Assembly: GCA_039026235.1 (NCBI GenBank)
Contig: JBCCMQ010000003.1
Coordinates: forward strand, 248,001-312,000
Reading direction: 5' to 3'
Source of the DNA: JBCCMQ01 sp039026235
GTDB taxonomy: Bacteria > Pseudomonadota > Alphaproteobacteria > Rhodobacterales > Rhodobacteraceae
DNA length: 64,000 bases
The notes under the pieces were generated by a model, which worked only from the letters and a program-made list of their open reading frames with translations, ran no database searches and was not told the origin of the DNA. The translations under genes and the position numbers were made by a program. Shown piece after piece: positions 7,167-15,653 of this stretch (positions are counted from its first letter, which is position 1; every line of letters begins with the position of its first letter).

Positions 7167-9575
7167 ATGAAGTTCACATTTTCATGGTTAAAGACGCATC
7201 TGGACACAAACGCGACGCCGACCGAGATTGCTGACGCGCTGACAGATCTGGGCCTTGAGGTCGAGGATATCGTTGACCCGGCGCAAACGCTGGGTGCGTT
7301 TACGGTCGGACATGTCTTGAGCGCCGAAAAGCACCCCGACGCGGACCGCCTGCGCGTTTGTCAGGTCGAAACGGACCGCGGTCTTAGGCAAATAATTTGC
7401 GGTGCTCCCAACGCGCGCGCGGACATCAAGGTCGTGGTCGCGCACCCAGGGACCTATGTGCCGGGCATCGATACAACCATCCAGATCGGCAAGATCCGAG
7501 GTGTGGAAAGCCACGGCATGATGTGCTCGGAACGCGAGATGGAACTGGGCGATGCGCATGACGGCATTATCGAGCTAGAGACGGGCGATGCCGGCATGCC
7601 CTTCAGCGACTGGCTGACGGCCAACAAGCCGGAAGCGGTCGATCCGATGATCGAGATAGCGATTACCCCGAACCGACCGGACGCTTTGGGCGTGGAAGGC
7701 ATTGCGCGCGATTTGGCGGCGCGAGGATTAGGGACCAAGATCGATAATCCGGTACAGCCAATAGCAGGTGAGTTTGCGGCGCCCATAAGTGTCTCGATTG
7801 ATGACGACACGCTGGATGGATGTCCGATTTTTGCCGGTCGCGTCATTCGCGGTGTGAAAAATGGCCCCAGCCCGGCGTGGCTGCAACAGGCACTCAAGGC
7901 GATCGGGCTGCGGCCGATTTCGGCTTTGGTGGACATCACGAATTTCTTCACCTTCGACCGGAACCGGCCCTTGCATGTTTTCGATGCCGACAAAGTGTCC
8001 GGCAACCTGCGGGTTCACCGCGCGCAGGGTGGAGAGACCATTCAGGCGCTTGACGATAAAGATTACACATTCCAGGCCGGGATGATGATCATCTCGGACG
8101 GAAACGGGCCCGAAAGCATCGCCGGTGTCATGGGAGGGGCGGATACAGCCGTGTCCGAGGACACTGTGAATGTCTTTGTCGAAAGCGCGTATTGGGATCC
8201 CGTGACAATTGCGCGGACCGGGCGTGCTTTGAAGATCAACTCGGACGCAAAGTACCGTTTTGAACGCGGTGTCGATCCTGCCTTCACCCTCGAGGGGTTA
8301 GAGCTGGCAACGCAAATGGTCGTCGAACTTTGCGGCGGAAGCCCGTCCGAGATTATCGTTGCTGGCGAAGTGCCTGACACTGATCGCGCCTATCCACTCG
8401 ACACCGAACGGGTTGCATCGCTCGTCGGGATGGAAATCGCGCCCGAGACGCAGCGCAAGACGCTTAAGGCGCTTGGCTTCCGGTTGGAGGGCGACATGGT
8501 GCATCCGCCCAGCTGGCGACCTGACGTGCGCGGTTCGGCCGATTTGGTTGAGGAAGTTGCGCGTATTGCGTCGCTGACCAAGCTCGAGGCAAAGCCGCTG
8601 CCGCGCGTCCAGGTCGGCGTTTCACGCCCCGTTCTAACGCCGATGCAGAAACGCGGTGGTGTAGCGCTGCGCACTTTGGCGGCGCTCGGCTACAATGAAT
8701 GCGTGACGTACAGCTTCATTGATCGCACTTCGGCCGAATTGTTCGGTGGCGGCACGTCTGAGACGTCGCTGGAAAACCCGATCTCTTCCGAGATGAGCCA
8801 TATGCGGCCGGCACTTTTGCCTGGTCTTCTCCAAGTTGTTGCCCGTAATCAGGCGCGCGGCTTTCTGGATCTGGCACTGTTTGAAGCTGGACCCGCCTTT
8901 GCCGGCGGCGAACCCGGACAAGAGCATCTTTTGGCCACCGCTGTTCTGGTTGGGCAGACGGCACCGAAAGAGCACTACGGGATGCGCCGCAACGTGGATG
9001 CGATGGACTCAAAGGGCGATCTTGAGGTGCTGCTGCGTGAACTTGGAGCGCCGGCCAAGGTGCAGATCCTTAGGGGTGGAGACACGTGGTGGCACCCCGG
9101 CCGCCACGGACAGATCTGTCTGGGCCCCAAAAAGGTCATTGCTGAATTCGGAGAGCTTCATCCGGGCATTCTTCAAAGCATGGACATCAAGGGTCCGGCG
9201 GTCGCACTGAATGTCTTTCTCGAAGAAATCCCGTTTCCGAAATCCACTGCGACGACGCGGCCTGCACTCGTGCTGAATGACTTGCAGGCGGTCGAACGTG
9301 ATTTTGCATTTGTGATTGATACCAATGTCGAAGCGCTCGCCTTGGTCAATGCCGCGCAGGGGGCAGACAAGGCGCTTATCCGGTCGGTACGTGTTTTCGA
9401 CGAATTCACCGGTCCGCAGGCCGAGATGCAAATGGGCCCGGGTAAGAAGTCTTTGGCGATCACCGTTCGAATTGAACCGCTGGACAAAACCCTCACGGAC
9501 GAGGAAATTGACGAGATCGGTCAAAAGGTGGTCGCGAAGGTTTCCAAGGCAACCGGGGGCGTGCTGCGCGGCTAG
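7167..9575 (+). CDS. pheT: Phenylalanine--tRNA ligase beta subunit
   Basis: An 802-residue partner of PheS. Domains in order: an EMAP-like tRNA-binding domain (about 40-150, with HPDADRLRVCQV), the B3/B4 editing domain (about 205-375, where misloaded Tyr is hydrolysed), the B5 domain (about 400-470), a catalytic-like core, and a C-terminal FDX-ACB anticodon-binding domain (about 705-802). The start is the ATG of MKFTFSWLK, the conserved family N-terminus, with GGAG seven bases upstream; the frame extends further upstream but that part is not conserved. Confidence 0.97.
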   Translation: MKFTFSWLKTHLDTNATPTEIADALTDLGLEVEDIVDPAQTLGAFTVGHVLSAEKHPDADRLRVCQVETDRGLRQIICGAPNARADIKVVVAHPGTYVPGIDTTIQIGKIRGVESHGMMCSEREMELGDAHDGIIELETGDAGMPFSDWLTANKPEAVDPMIEIAITPNRPDALGVEGIARDLAARGLGTKIDNPVQPIAGEFAAPISVSIDDDTLDGCPIFAGRVIRGVKNGPSPAWLQQALKAIGLRPISALVDITNFFTFDRNRPLHVFDADKVSGNLRVHRAQGGETIQALDDKDYTFQAGMMIISDGNGPESIAGVMGGADTAVSEDTVNVFVESAYWDPVTIARTGRALKINSDAKYRFERGVDPAFTLEGLELATQMVVELCGGSPSEIIVAGEVPDTDRAYPLDTERVASLVGMEIAPETQRKTLKALGFRLEGDMVHPPSWRPDVRGSADLVEEVARIASLTKLEAKPLPRVQVGVSRPVLTPMQKRGGVALRTLAALGYNECVTYSFIDRTSAELFGGGTSETSLENPISSEMSHMRPALLPGLLQVVARNQARGFLDLALFEAGPAFAGGEPGQEHLLATAVLVGQTAPKEHYGMRRNVDAMDSKGDLEVLLRELGAPAKVQILRGGDTWWHPGRHGQICLGPKKVIAEFGELHPGILQSMDIKGPAVALNVFLEEIPFPKSTATTRPALVLNDLQAVERDFAFVIDTNVEALALVNAAQGADKALIRSVRVFDEFTGPQAEMQMGPGKKSLAITVRIEPLDKTLTDEEIDEIGQKVVAKVSKATGGVLRG

Positions 9576-9654
9576 TGCCGCGTCCAGAATGCAAGCCCTT
9601 CGGCAACCGTCTAATGTGGAAACGGGCAATCGCAACGACGGCAGGGGGAGTTCC

Positions 9655-10122
9655 ATGGCACTTAGGGTTTATCTTTCGGGGGAGATTCACACGGACTGGC
9701 GTCAGCAGATCGTGGCGGGCGCCGGTGGTCTGGACGTCGTGTTTGACAGCCCAAACACCGATCATGCCGCATCTGATGACTGCGGTGTGGCGATCATGGG
9801 CGCCGAACCGGACAAGTACTGGCACGACCACAAAGGCGCCATGCTGAATGCGATCCGAACCCGCAAGGGCCTTGAAGACGCCGATGTTGTGGTCATTCGC
9901 TTCGGCGAAAAGTACAAACAGTGGAATGCCGCGTTCGATGCGGGATACGCAGCGGCCCTTGGCAAGTCCCTTGTCATCGTTCACGGCGCCGAACATCAGC
10001 ACGCGCTCAAGGAAGTCGATGCCGCCGCGTTGGCCGTGGTCGAGGATCCGTCTCAGGTTGTTGAAATCCTGAAATATGTCCTGACCGGTGCGTTGCCCGC
10101 CAGGGCGGCTGCGGCCGAGTAA
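9655..10122 (+). CDS. YtoQ family protein
   Basis: A 155-residue protein with a nucleoside deoxyribosyltransferase-like fold signature: VYLSGEIHTDWR at the N-terminus, then DADVVVIRFGEKYKQWNAAFDAG and a GKSLVIVHG strand. YtoQ-family proteins are small, widespread and of unsettled function. GGGGGAG ends four bases before the ATG and decides the start. The gene lies 79 bases after pheT and converges on a GST gene. No sign of transfer or truncation. Confidence 0.78.
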   Translation: MALRVYLSGEIHTDWRQQIVAGAGGLDVVFDSPNTDHAASDDCGVAIMGAEPDKYWHDHKGAMLNAIRTRKGLEDADVVVIRFGEKYKQWNAAFDAGYAAALGKSLVIVHGAEHQHALKEVDAAALAVVEDPSQVVEILKYVLTGALPARAAAAE

Positions 10123-10139
10123 ACCCGGCCGAAAGTCGC

Positions 10140-10859
10140 CTATGCCTCGCGCGGAGGAATATTCAGCCCGCGCTGAACCGCCGGCCGCTCCATGAACCTA
10201 TCATAGTAGGCGACGGTCTTCTTGTGGTCGTCCCAGCCAAGGAGATCGCGAACGCCGTAAAACTCGAGCCCGCGCAGCCATGGGACGATGGCAATGTCGG
10301 CAATCGAATAGTCCTCGGCAATCCAGTCTTTTCCGTCAAGTGCGCCTTCCAGAACGCCCATCAGGCGCTTTGCCTCATTCAGATACCGTTCGCGTGGGCG
10401 CGGATCTTCGATGTCCTTGCCGGCAAATTTGTAGAAGAATCCAACTTGGCCGAACATCGGCCCGAGGCCACCCATCTGGAACATAAGCCATTGAATGGCA
10501 GTGTATTTCCCGCTGGCAGAAGCGGGCAACAATTTCCCGGTTTTTTCCGCCAGATAGATCAGTATCGCACCGGATTCGAACAAGCCTATGGGGTTTCCGT
10601 CCGGGCCGTCCGGGTCAATGATGGCGGGGATTTTGTTGTTTGGGTTCAGTGAGAGAAACTCGGGGCTTTTGACATCTGCATCCGATAGCGTCACGCGGTG
10701 GGCTTCGTATGGCAGGCCGATCTCTTCCAATGCGATTGACGCTTTGACGCCGTTGGGGGTGGGAAACGAATAAAGCTGCAGTACCGAAGGGTCCTGAGCG
10801 GGCCACTTCTGCGCGATCGGAAAGGCACTTAGCGTAGCTTGGGCGGTGTTTTGATCCAT
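10140..10859 (-). CDS. Glutathione S-transferase family protein
   Basis: A 239-residue cytosolic GST. An N-terminal extension of about 25 residues precedes the thioredoxin-like domain (LQLYSFPTPNGVKASIALEE), which contains the glutathione-binding NPNNKIPAIIDP and FESGAILIYLAEK segments. An all-helical C-terminal domain follows. The TPNG motif and N-terminal extension suggest the YghU/YfcG (Nu-class) group, which has disulfide reductase activity, but this is family-level inference. GAGGAG lies six bases before the ATG. It converges on the YtoQ-like gene and is divergent from mscL. Confidence 0.88.
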   Translation of the reverse strand: MDQNTAQATLSAFPIAQKWPAQDPSVLQLYSFPTPNGVKASIALEEIGLPYEAHRVTLSDADVKSPEFLSLNPNNKIPAIIDPDGPDGNPIGLFESGAILIYLAEKTGKLLPASASGKYTAIQWLMFQMGGLGPMFGQVGFFYKFAGKDIEDPRPRERYLNEAKRLMGVLEGALDGKDWIAEDYSIADIAIVPWLRGLEFYGVRDLLGWDDHKKTVAYYDRFMERPAVQRGLNIPPREA

Positions 10860-10984
10860 GATTCACTCCTCGGTGGCATCTTCAGCACGTAGTCAGAAAA
10901 AATCGTTTGAAAATGTCCAGCTATGTGGATGAGAAACTAGGTGCATGTGCGCAAAAGCGTGAACTCATCCAGGGACGGAAAACA

Positions 10985-11413
10985 ATGCTTAAAGAATTTC
11001 AGACGTTCATTGCCCGAGGCAACGTCATGGACATGGCTGTCGGGATCATTATCGGCGCAGCATTCACGGCGATCGTGAAATCCATGGTCGATGACCTGAT
11101 CAATCCGATCATCGGTCTGTTCACGGGCGGGATCGATTTTACCAATAACTTTGTTATTCTTAGCGGGGACGGGACATATGCCTCGCTTGAGGCCGCGCGT
11201 GAAGCCGGTGCCGCCGTCTTTGCCTATGGCGCGTTCTTCATGGCGATCCTGAATTTTCTCATCATCGCCTGGGTCGTCTTCATGCTGGTCCGGTCGGTGA
11301 ACCGGGTGAAAGACAGCCTTGAGACCAAGGAAGAGGAAGCACCGGAAGATCCTGGCCCGAGTGAAAAGGACATTCTGATCGAAATTCGTGATGCATTGAA
11401 AACCGCATCATAG
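10985..11413 (+). CDS. mscL: Large-conductance mechanosensitive channel
   Basis: A 142-residue inner-membrane channel that opens under high membrane tension and releases solutes during osmotic downshock. It begins MLKEFQTFIARGNVMDMAVG, has the pore-lining first helix GIIIGAAFTAIVKSMVDDLI, a periplasmic loop (about 50-75), a second helix (AFFMAILNFLIIAWVVFML) and a charged C-terminal bundle helix. The ATG fits the family start; an upstream in-frame extension is not conserved. An Lrp-type regulator follows about 90 bases later. Confidence 0.96.
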   Translation: MLKEFQTFIARGNVMDMAVGIIIGAAFTAIVKSMVDDLINPIIGLFTGGIDFTNNFVILSGDGTYASLEAAREAGAAVFAYGAFFMAILNFLIIAWVVFMLVRSVNRVKDSLETKEEEAPEDPGPSEKDILIEIRDALKTAS

Positions 11414-11501
11414 AACGCGACCAGCCGCTGCGCTTTGCCCGGCTGCGGTAAAGCGCACGGTTTGGTTGGCGAAACCGCGCGTCGGTTGGTATGGGCCGGT
11501 C

Positions 11502-11960
11502 ATGGAAATCGATACGATCGACCGAAAGATACTCAGGGTGCTCCAAAAGAACGGACGCATCACAAATGCAGAGCTGAGCGAGGTCGTAAACCTCTCGGCT
11601 TCGGCCTGTCATCGCCGGGTGCAGAGGCTGGAAAAAGAGGGGTTTGTACGGGACTACGTTGCGCTATTGGATCCGAAGAAGATCGCACGACCGACCACCG
11701 TTTTCGTAGAAATCCGGCTCGCCGGGCAGACCGATGAGATCCTTGAAGCCTTCGAGAGGGAAGTGGCGCGCATCCCCGATGTTCTTGAGTGCCACCTCAT
11801 GGCTGGAACGGCGGACTACCTTCTGAAGGTTGTCGCCGCTGACACAGAAGATTTTGCACAGATCCACCGTCGGTTCCTGGCGCGTCTGCCCGGCGTGGCA
11901 CAGATGCAGTCATCTTTCGCGCTGCGCACTGTATTCAAGACCACTGCCATGCCGGTATGA
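11502..11960 (+). CDS. Lrp/AsnC family transcriptional regulator
   Basis: A 152-residue regulator. An N-terminal helix-turn-helix (IDRKILRVLQKNGRITNAEL through ACHRRVQRLEKEGFV, residues 4-49) is joined to a C-terminal RAM/AsnC effector domain (about 65-145, with LECHLMAGTADYLLKVVA). Such proteins usually bind an amino acid and act as dimers or octamers on amino-acid metabolism genes. The target cannot be told: neighbours are mscL and rpsU, neither an obvious regulon member. The start is the ATG of MEIDTIDRK, the usual family opening. Confidence 0.92.
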   Translation: MEIDTIDRKILRVLQKNGRITNAELSEVVNLSASACHRRVQRLEKEGFVRDYVALLDPKKIARPTTVFVEIRLAGQTDEILEAFEREVARIPDVLECHLMAGTADYLLKVVAADTEDFAQIHRRFLARLPGVAQMQSSFALRTVFKTTAMPV

Positions 11961-11980
11961 AACAAGCCCAGAAAGACGAA

Positions 11981-12001
11981 AGCCCCGACAGAAGCGGGGC
12001 T
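11981..12001. terminator. Bidirectional terminator between the Lrp-type gene and rpsU
   Basis: An inverted repeat (AGCCCCG paired with CGGGGCT around a seven-base loop) lies between two convergent genes. It is followed by T-rich sequence on both strands: TTTCGTCTTTCT on the minus strand after rpsU, and a less regular TTGCATTCAATTTTCTTC on the plus strand. It can end transcription from both sides, better for rpsU. Confidence 0.7.
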
Positions 12002-12037
12002 TGCATTCAATTTTCTTCAGTGGGTGCCGCGCGGGAT

Positions 12038-12244
12038 CTAAAGCAACCCTTCGCGCTGTGCCTTCTTGCGCGCCAGCTTGCGTGCGCGCCGAACTGCTTC
12101 GGCTTTTTCGCGCGCTTTCTTTTCAGAGGGTTTTTCATAACTCTGACGAAGCTTCATCTCCCTGAACACGCCCTCGCGCTGAAGCTTTTTCTTAAGCGCG
12201 CGAAGTGCCTGGTCGACGTTGTTGTCGCGAACACTGACCTGCAT
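12038..12244 (-). CDS. rpsU: 30S ribosomal protein S21
   Basis: A 68-residue, very basic protein starting MQVSVRDNNVDQALRALKKK and ending in an Arg/Lys/Ala-rich helix. It matches S21, the last protein to join the small subunit, which affects initiation at Shine-Dalgarno sites. It is monocistronic, closed by the hairpin at 11981-12001 and divergent from the COQ9 gene. GGAAGGTGG lies upstream of the ATG. Confidence 0.96.
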   Translation of the reverse strand: MQVSVRDNNVDQALRALKKKLQREGVFREMKLRQSYEKPSEKKAREKAEAVRRARKLARKKAQREGLL

Positions 12245-12295
12245 GTGGTGTCACCACCTTCCTAAGTTTGAGTTGCAATTGCCGCAGGAGCTGGC

Positions 12296-12324
12296 CGTAT
12301 AGCAAAGGGCTGCTAGCTTGTCTA
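12296..12324 (-). promoter_or_regulatory. Candidate sigma-70 promoter of rpsU
   Basis: Reading the minus strand, TAGACA and TATACG are separated by exactly 17 bases and lie about 52 bases upstream of the rpsU start codon. Each hexamer matches the consensus at four or five of six positions. Spacing and position support it; there is no experimental evidence. Confidence 0.5.
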
Positions 12325-12358
12325 CAGTGTGAAAAATGGAATTCAGCAAGGGTGCTTA

Positions 12359-13057
12359 ATGGTCGATTCAAGTGAGAAGTCAGACGCCGTGGAAGCACAA
12401 CTTCTAGAGGCGATCACACCCCATGTGCCCTTTGACGGCTGGTCAGAGACAAGCTTTCGCGCCGCTGTCACCGATGCGGGAATCGATATGTCCGCTGCGC
12501 GTGCAGCCTGTCCCCGAGGTGCAGTCAACCTGGCTCTCGCGTTCCATCGCCAGGGCGATGCCGAGATGGAACGGCGCCTGGTCGCCAAGGAATTCGGCGA
12601 AGAACGCTTCCGCGACAAGGTTATCTTTGCGATCCGGACCAGGCTCGACCTCATCGAGGACCGTGAACTCGTCCGCCGCGGTGCCACGCTCTTTTCGCTA
12701 CCGCCCTATGCCGCGGATGGCGCCACAGCGATCTGGGGAACCGCCGACTTGATCCTGCGTTCACTGGGAGATCAGTCGGATGATCTGAACTGGTACACCA
12801 AACGGGCGACACTGGCGGGGGTCTATAGCGCGACGGTGCTTTACTGGCTCGGCGACGACAGCCCTGATCAGCAAAGAACCTGGGACTTTCTGGACAGGCG
12901 CATAGAAGGCGTCATGCAGATCGAAAAGGTCAAGTCCCGGCTGCGCCAAAACCGCCTGACCCGCGCCATGATGGCGGGGCCGGATTGGTTGGCATCGAAA
13001 GTGCGCCCCCCGTCTCCGTCGTCCGGTTTGCCCGGCACGTCCACACCACCGGCGTAA
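12359..13057 (+). CDS. COQ9 family protein (ubiquinone biosynthesis accessory)
   Basis: A 232-residue protein with the COQ9 fold: an N-terminal TetR-like helical part (DGWSETSFRAAVTDAGID) and a conserved C-terminal half with ADGATAIWGTADLILRSLGD and DLNWYTKRATLAGVYSATVLYWL. COQ9 binds quinone intermediates or lipids and helps the COQ7 hydroxylase step in ubiquinone synthesis. AAGG lies about seven bases before the ATG at MVDSSEK. The next gene, a quinone oxidoreductase, begins 11 bases after the stop, so the two are likely co-transcribed. The Pro/Ser-rich tail after about 215 is probably disordered. Confidence 0.88.
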   Translation: MVDSSEKSDAVEAQLLEAITPHVPFDGWSETSFRAAVTDAGIDMSAARAACPRGAVNLALAFHRQGDAEMERRLVAKEFGEERFRDKVIFAIRTRLDLIEDRELVRRGATLFSLPPYAADGATAIWGTADLILRSLGDQSDDLNWYTKRATLAGVYSATVLYWLGDDSPDQQRTWDFLDRRIEGVMQIEKVKSRLRQNRLTRAMMAGPDWLASKVRPPSPSSGLPGTSTPPA

Positions 13058-13068
13058 GGGCAGGGAAC

Positions 13069-14055
13069 GTGGCGTCGCTGATGCGCGTTGTTGAGATTTC
13101 GACGCCTGGTGGGCCCGAAGTCTTGGTGCCTTCTGAACGGCCAATCCCAACACCCGAGTATGGCGAGATTCTGATCCGCGTTCGCTATGCGGGCGTTAAT
13201 CGTCCCGATGTTCTGCAAAGAGGCGGCATGTACAATCCGCCGGCGGACGCGTCAGATCTTCCGGGCCTCGAAGCGGCAGGTGAGATCGCCGCCATTGGAC
13301 CCGGCGTTTCGGGACTGTCTGTCGGCGACCCTGTCTGCGCTCTGTTGCCGGGCGGCGGATATGCGGAATACGCGCTGGCGCCCGCCGCCCACGCTTTGCC
13401 CGTGCCGGCAGGAATGACCTTGCGGGACGCAGCATGCTTGCCTGAAACTTTCTTCACCGTCTGGACAAATGTCTTCATGCGCGGGCGTCTGGCAGCCGGT
13501 GAGCGCTTTTTGGTGCACGGCGGAAGCTCTGGCATCGGAACAACCGCAATCCAGCTTGCATTCGCCTTTGGCGCCCGCGTTTTTGCCACCGCCGGAAGCG
13601 CAGAGAAATGTAAGGCTTGCACCGACCTTGGCGCCGAGGCGGCCGTAAACTATCGGGAAACGGATTTCGTTGAGGTCATGAAAGCCGAAGGCGGCGCAGA
13701 CGTTATCCTCGATATGGTTGGGGGCGACTATATCCAGCGCAATCTGCGGGCCCTGGCCGATGATGGCCGCCTTGTTCAAATTGCCTTCCTTGCCGGACCG
13801 AAAACAGCATTCAATTTTGCCGAACTCATGGTGCGCCGGCTGACAATCACCGGCTCCACCTTGCGGCCACAATCGGTTGCGGCCAAGGCCGAGATTGCAC
13901 GGGGGCTGCTTTCCCATGTGTGGCCGCTGCTGGAAGCGGGTCGCGTGGCGCCTGTGTTTGACAGTGCCTTTCCGCTGGACGAGGCGTCAGCGGCCCACGC
14001 CCATATGGAAGCCGGAAGTCACATCGGCAAGATTGTTCTGAAGGTTGGCGGCTAG
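13069..14055 (+). CDS. NAD(P)H quinone oxidoreductase (zinc-independent MDR family, PIG3-like)
   Basis: A 328-residue medium-chain reductase. The N-terminal GroES-like domain has YAGVNRPDVLQRGGMYNPPA, and the Rossmann domain has VHGGSSGIGTTAIQLA (about 145-160) for NADPH. It has no zinc-ligand cysteines of the alcohol dehydrogenase type, and matches quinone oxidoreductases of the PIG3/TP53I3 group. The GTG start is chosen because AAGGG lies eight bases before it; an ATG four codons later (13081) has no well-spaced site. It directly follows COQ9, consistent with quinone-related work. Confidence 0.87.
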   Translation: MASLMRVVEISTPGGPEVLVPSERPIPTPEYGEILIRVRYAGVNRPDVLQRGGMYNPPADASDLPGLEAAGEIAAIGPGVSGLSVGDPVCALLPGGGYAEYALAPAAHALPVPAGMTLRDAACLPETFFTVWTNVFMRGRLAAGERFLVHGGSSGIGTTAIQLAFAFGARVFATAGSAEKCKACTDLGAEAAVNYRETDFVEVMKAEGGADVILDMVGGDYIQRNLRALADDGRLVQIAFLAGPKTAFNFAELMVRRLTITGSTLRPQSVAAKAEIARGLLSHVWPLLEAGRVAPVFDSAFPLDEASAAHAHMEAGSHIGKIVLKVGG

Positions 14056-14057
14056 GT

Positions 14058-14705
14058 TCAGTTGTTTGAACGCAGCGGCGGGAAACGCGCGCTGTCCTGG
14101 TTGCAGGACCGCAAAGCCGCCCCGGTGCAGGGTCGGGCGTGCAGGTCCTTGTCGAGGCAAATTCGCACTTCGGCAATGCGTCCGGCCGAACAGGTTACGA
14201 CCAGATCAGTCGGGTTGAGGTCTGAATTCTCTTCCAGAAAAGCGGCCTCTATCACGTCTGGGTCAATCTGTACCGGGTCCGAAAGTTGCCTCAACACGTC
14301 CGGGCGCGTCACGCTTTCGTATGCGTTGCGCGCCTGCTGAAAGTAGTCTCCGGCGCTGAGGCCGGAACACCGTCCGTGTTTTTTCCACTGATACCAAGCC
14401 AGGCCACCCGAGCCCATGATATCGGCCATGGACGCGGTCATGCTGCGGGACGGATCGGCCTTATCGGTTGGGCAGTCGCTGGGCCAGCCGTCAAGGTACT
14501 GAGGCCAAAGACCATGCAATGACCAGCCCAGATCAGACCGGGCATCACATTGGGCAGCATCGCGCGTGTCTCCTTCCTTTTCGCACCAACTGGGCGACCA
14601 ACTGAGTGCCAAAAGGTAATAGTCGAAATCACCGGCCTCGTCCCCGGCCGCGTTGACCACGGAGGCCGAGAGCGAAAGCCAAAGAGCGATAAACGTCCTG
14701 CGCAT
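14058..14705 (-). CDS. Ribonuclease T2 family protein, exported
   Basis: A 215-residue precursor with a Sec signal peptide (MRRTFIALWLSLSASVVNAA). The T2 active-site segments are visible: CAS I as SLHGLWPQY with catalytic His 64, and CAS II as YQWKKHGRC with catalytic His 110. In CAS II the usual Glu two residues before Lys-Lys-His is Gln 106. Several cysteines could form disulfides in the periplasm. Family members cleave RNA to 2',3'-cyclic phosphates and serve in nucleotide scavenging. GAGGA precedes the chosen ATG by about nine bases; the frame remains open upstream but into the promoter of the divergent gene. Confidence 0.88.
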   Translation of the reverse strand: MRRTFIALWLSLSASVVNAAGDEAGDFDYYLLALSWSPSWCEKEGDTRDAAQCDARSDLGWSLHGLWPQYLDGWPSDCPTDKADPSRSMTASMADIMGSGGLAWYQWKKHGRCSGLSAGDYFQQARNAYESVTRPDVLRQLSDPVQIDPDVIEAAFLEENSDLNPTDLVVTCSAGRIAEVRICLDKDLHARPCTGAALRSCNQDSARFPPLRSNN

Positions 14706-14839
14706 TAGCTCTTTTCCTCGTTCATCGAAGTGACTATATACGCGGAACTTCCCCGAAATCGCGGAACAGGTCCAGTGGACCAGCGGATTTCCCGGCTGCA
14801 GCAGATATGTTGGCCGCCGAACGCACAAGGAGATGACAT

Positions 14840-15583
14840 ATGGCCAAACCAATCATGGCAAAGGCGACCGCAGTTTGGCTGGTGGACAATACGACCCTGA
14901 CCTTCAAGCAGATCGCGGACTTCTGCGGTTTGCACGAGCTAGAGGTTCAAGGCATCGCCGACGGCGATGTGGCCACCGGTGTCAAAGGATTTGATCCCAT
15001 CGCCAACAACCAGCTGGAACCTGAGCAGATCGAGCTTGGGGAAAAGGATCCGCTTCACAAGCTGAAACTGAAGTTCAATGCCGCCGCCGTTGGCGAGGAA
15101 AAGCGCAGGGGGCCGCGCTATACACCATTGTCAAAGCGCCAGGACCGACCGGCCTCGATCCTGTGGTTGGTCAAATTTCATCCCGAACTGACTGACACGC
15201 AGATATCGAAGCTGGTGGGGACAACGAAACCGACCATCCAGTCGATCCGCGAACGTACGCATTGGAATATCTCTAACATCCAGCCGATTGATCCGGTGGC
15301 CCTTGGACTGTGCAAGCAGACCGAATTGGACGCGGCGGTCCAGAAGGCCGCTGCGCGCAAGGCGCGCGAGGGCGATCTGATGTCCGATGATGAACGCCGC
15401 AAGCTCGTGTCGACGGAGCAGTCGCTCGCTGCGGACCCCGAACCAAAGATTCCAACGGCCATCTCTGGGCTTGAGACATTCACTCTGACCGGCGATGATG
15501 ACACGCGCGAGGAAGCCCCCATCGACGCGGATAGTTTCTTCAACCTTCCCGGTGACGGCGGCGAAGAAGATCCGCGCGACTAG
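14840..15583 (+). CDS. DUF1013 family protein, TrcR-type cell cycle regulator
   Basis: A 247-residue protein. The conserved DUF1013 region covers about 1-170: MAKPIMAKATAVWLVDNTTL at the start, a helix-turn-helix-like FKQIADFCGLHELEVQGIADG, and a second such region LTDTQISKLVGTTKPTIQSI. In alphaproteobacteria this family is named TrcR, a cell cycle transcriptional regulator that acts with RNA polymerase. The last 70 residues are acidic and poorly conserved. AAGGAG lies seven bases before the ATG. It is divergent from the RNase T2 gene with a 134-base gap. Confidence 0.9.
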   Translation: MAKPIMAKATAVWLVDNTTLTFKQIADFCGLHELEVQGIADGDVATGVKGFDPIANNQLEPEQIELGEKDPLHKLKLKFNAAAVGEEKRRGPRYTPLSKRQDRPASILWLVKFHPELTDTQISKLVGTTKPTIQSIRERTHWNISNIQPIDPVALGLCKQTELDAAVQKAAARKAREGDLMSDDERRKLVSTEQSLAADPEPKIPTAISGLETFTLTGDDDTREEAPIDADSFFNLPGDGGEEDPRD

Positions 15584-15653
15584 GTCCTTCTGGGGCGGAA
15601 TTCGGCGCCAATGCTCGGAACTGGTGGGTGTTGAGACCTAGGAGACCTGACAG

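Noticed and set aside
11414..11460. Terminator after mscL
   Set aside because: The short AGCCG/CGGCT repeat has a long loop and no T-run follows.
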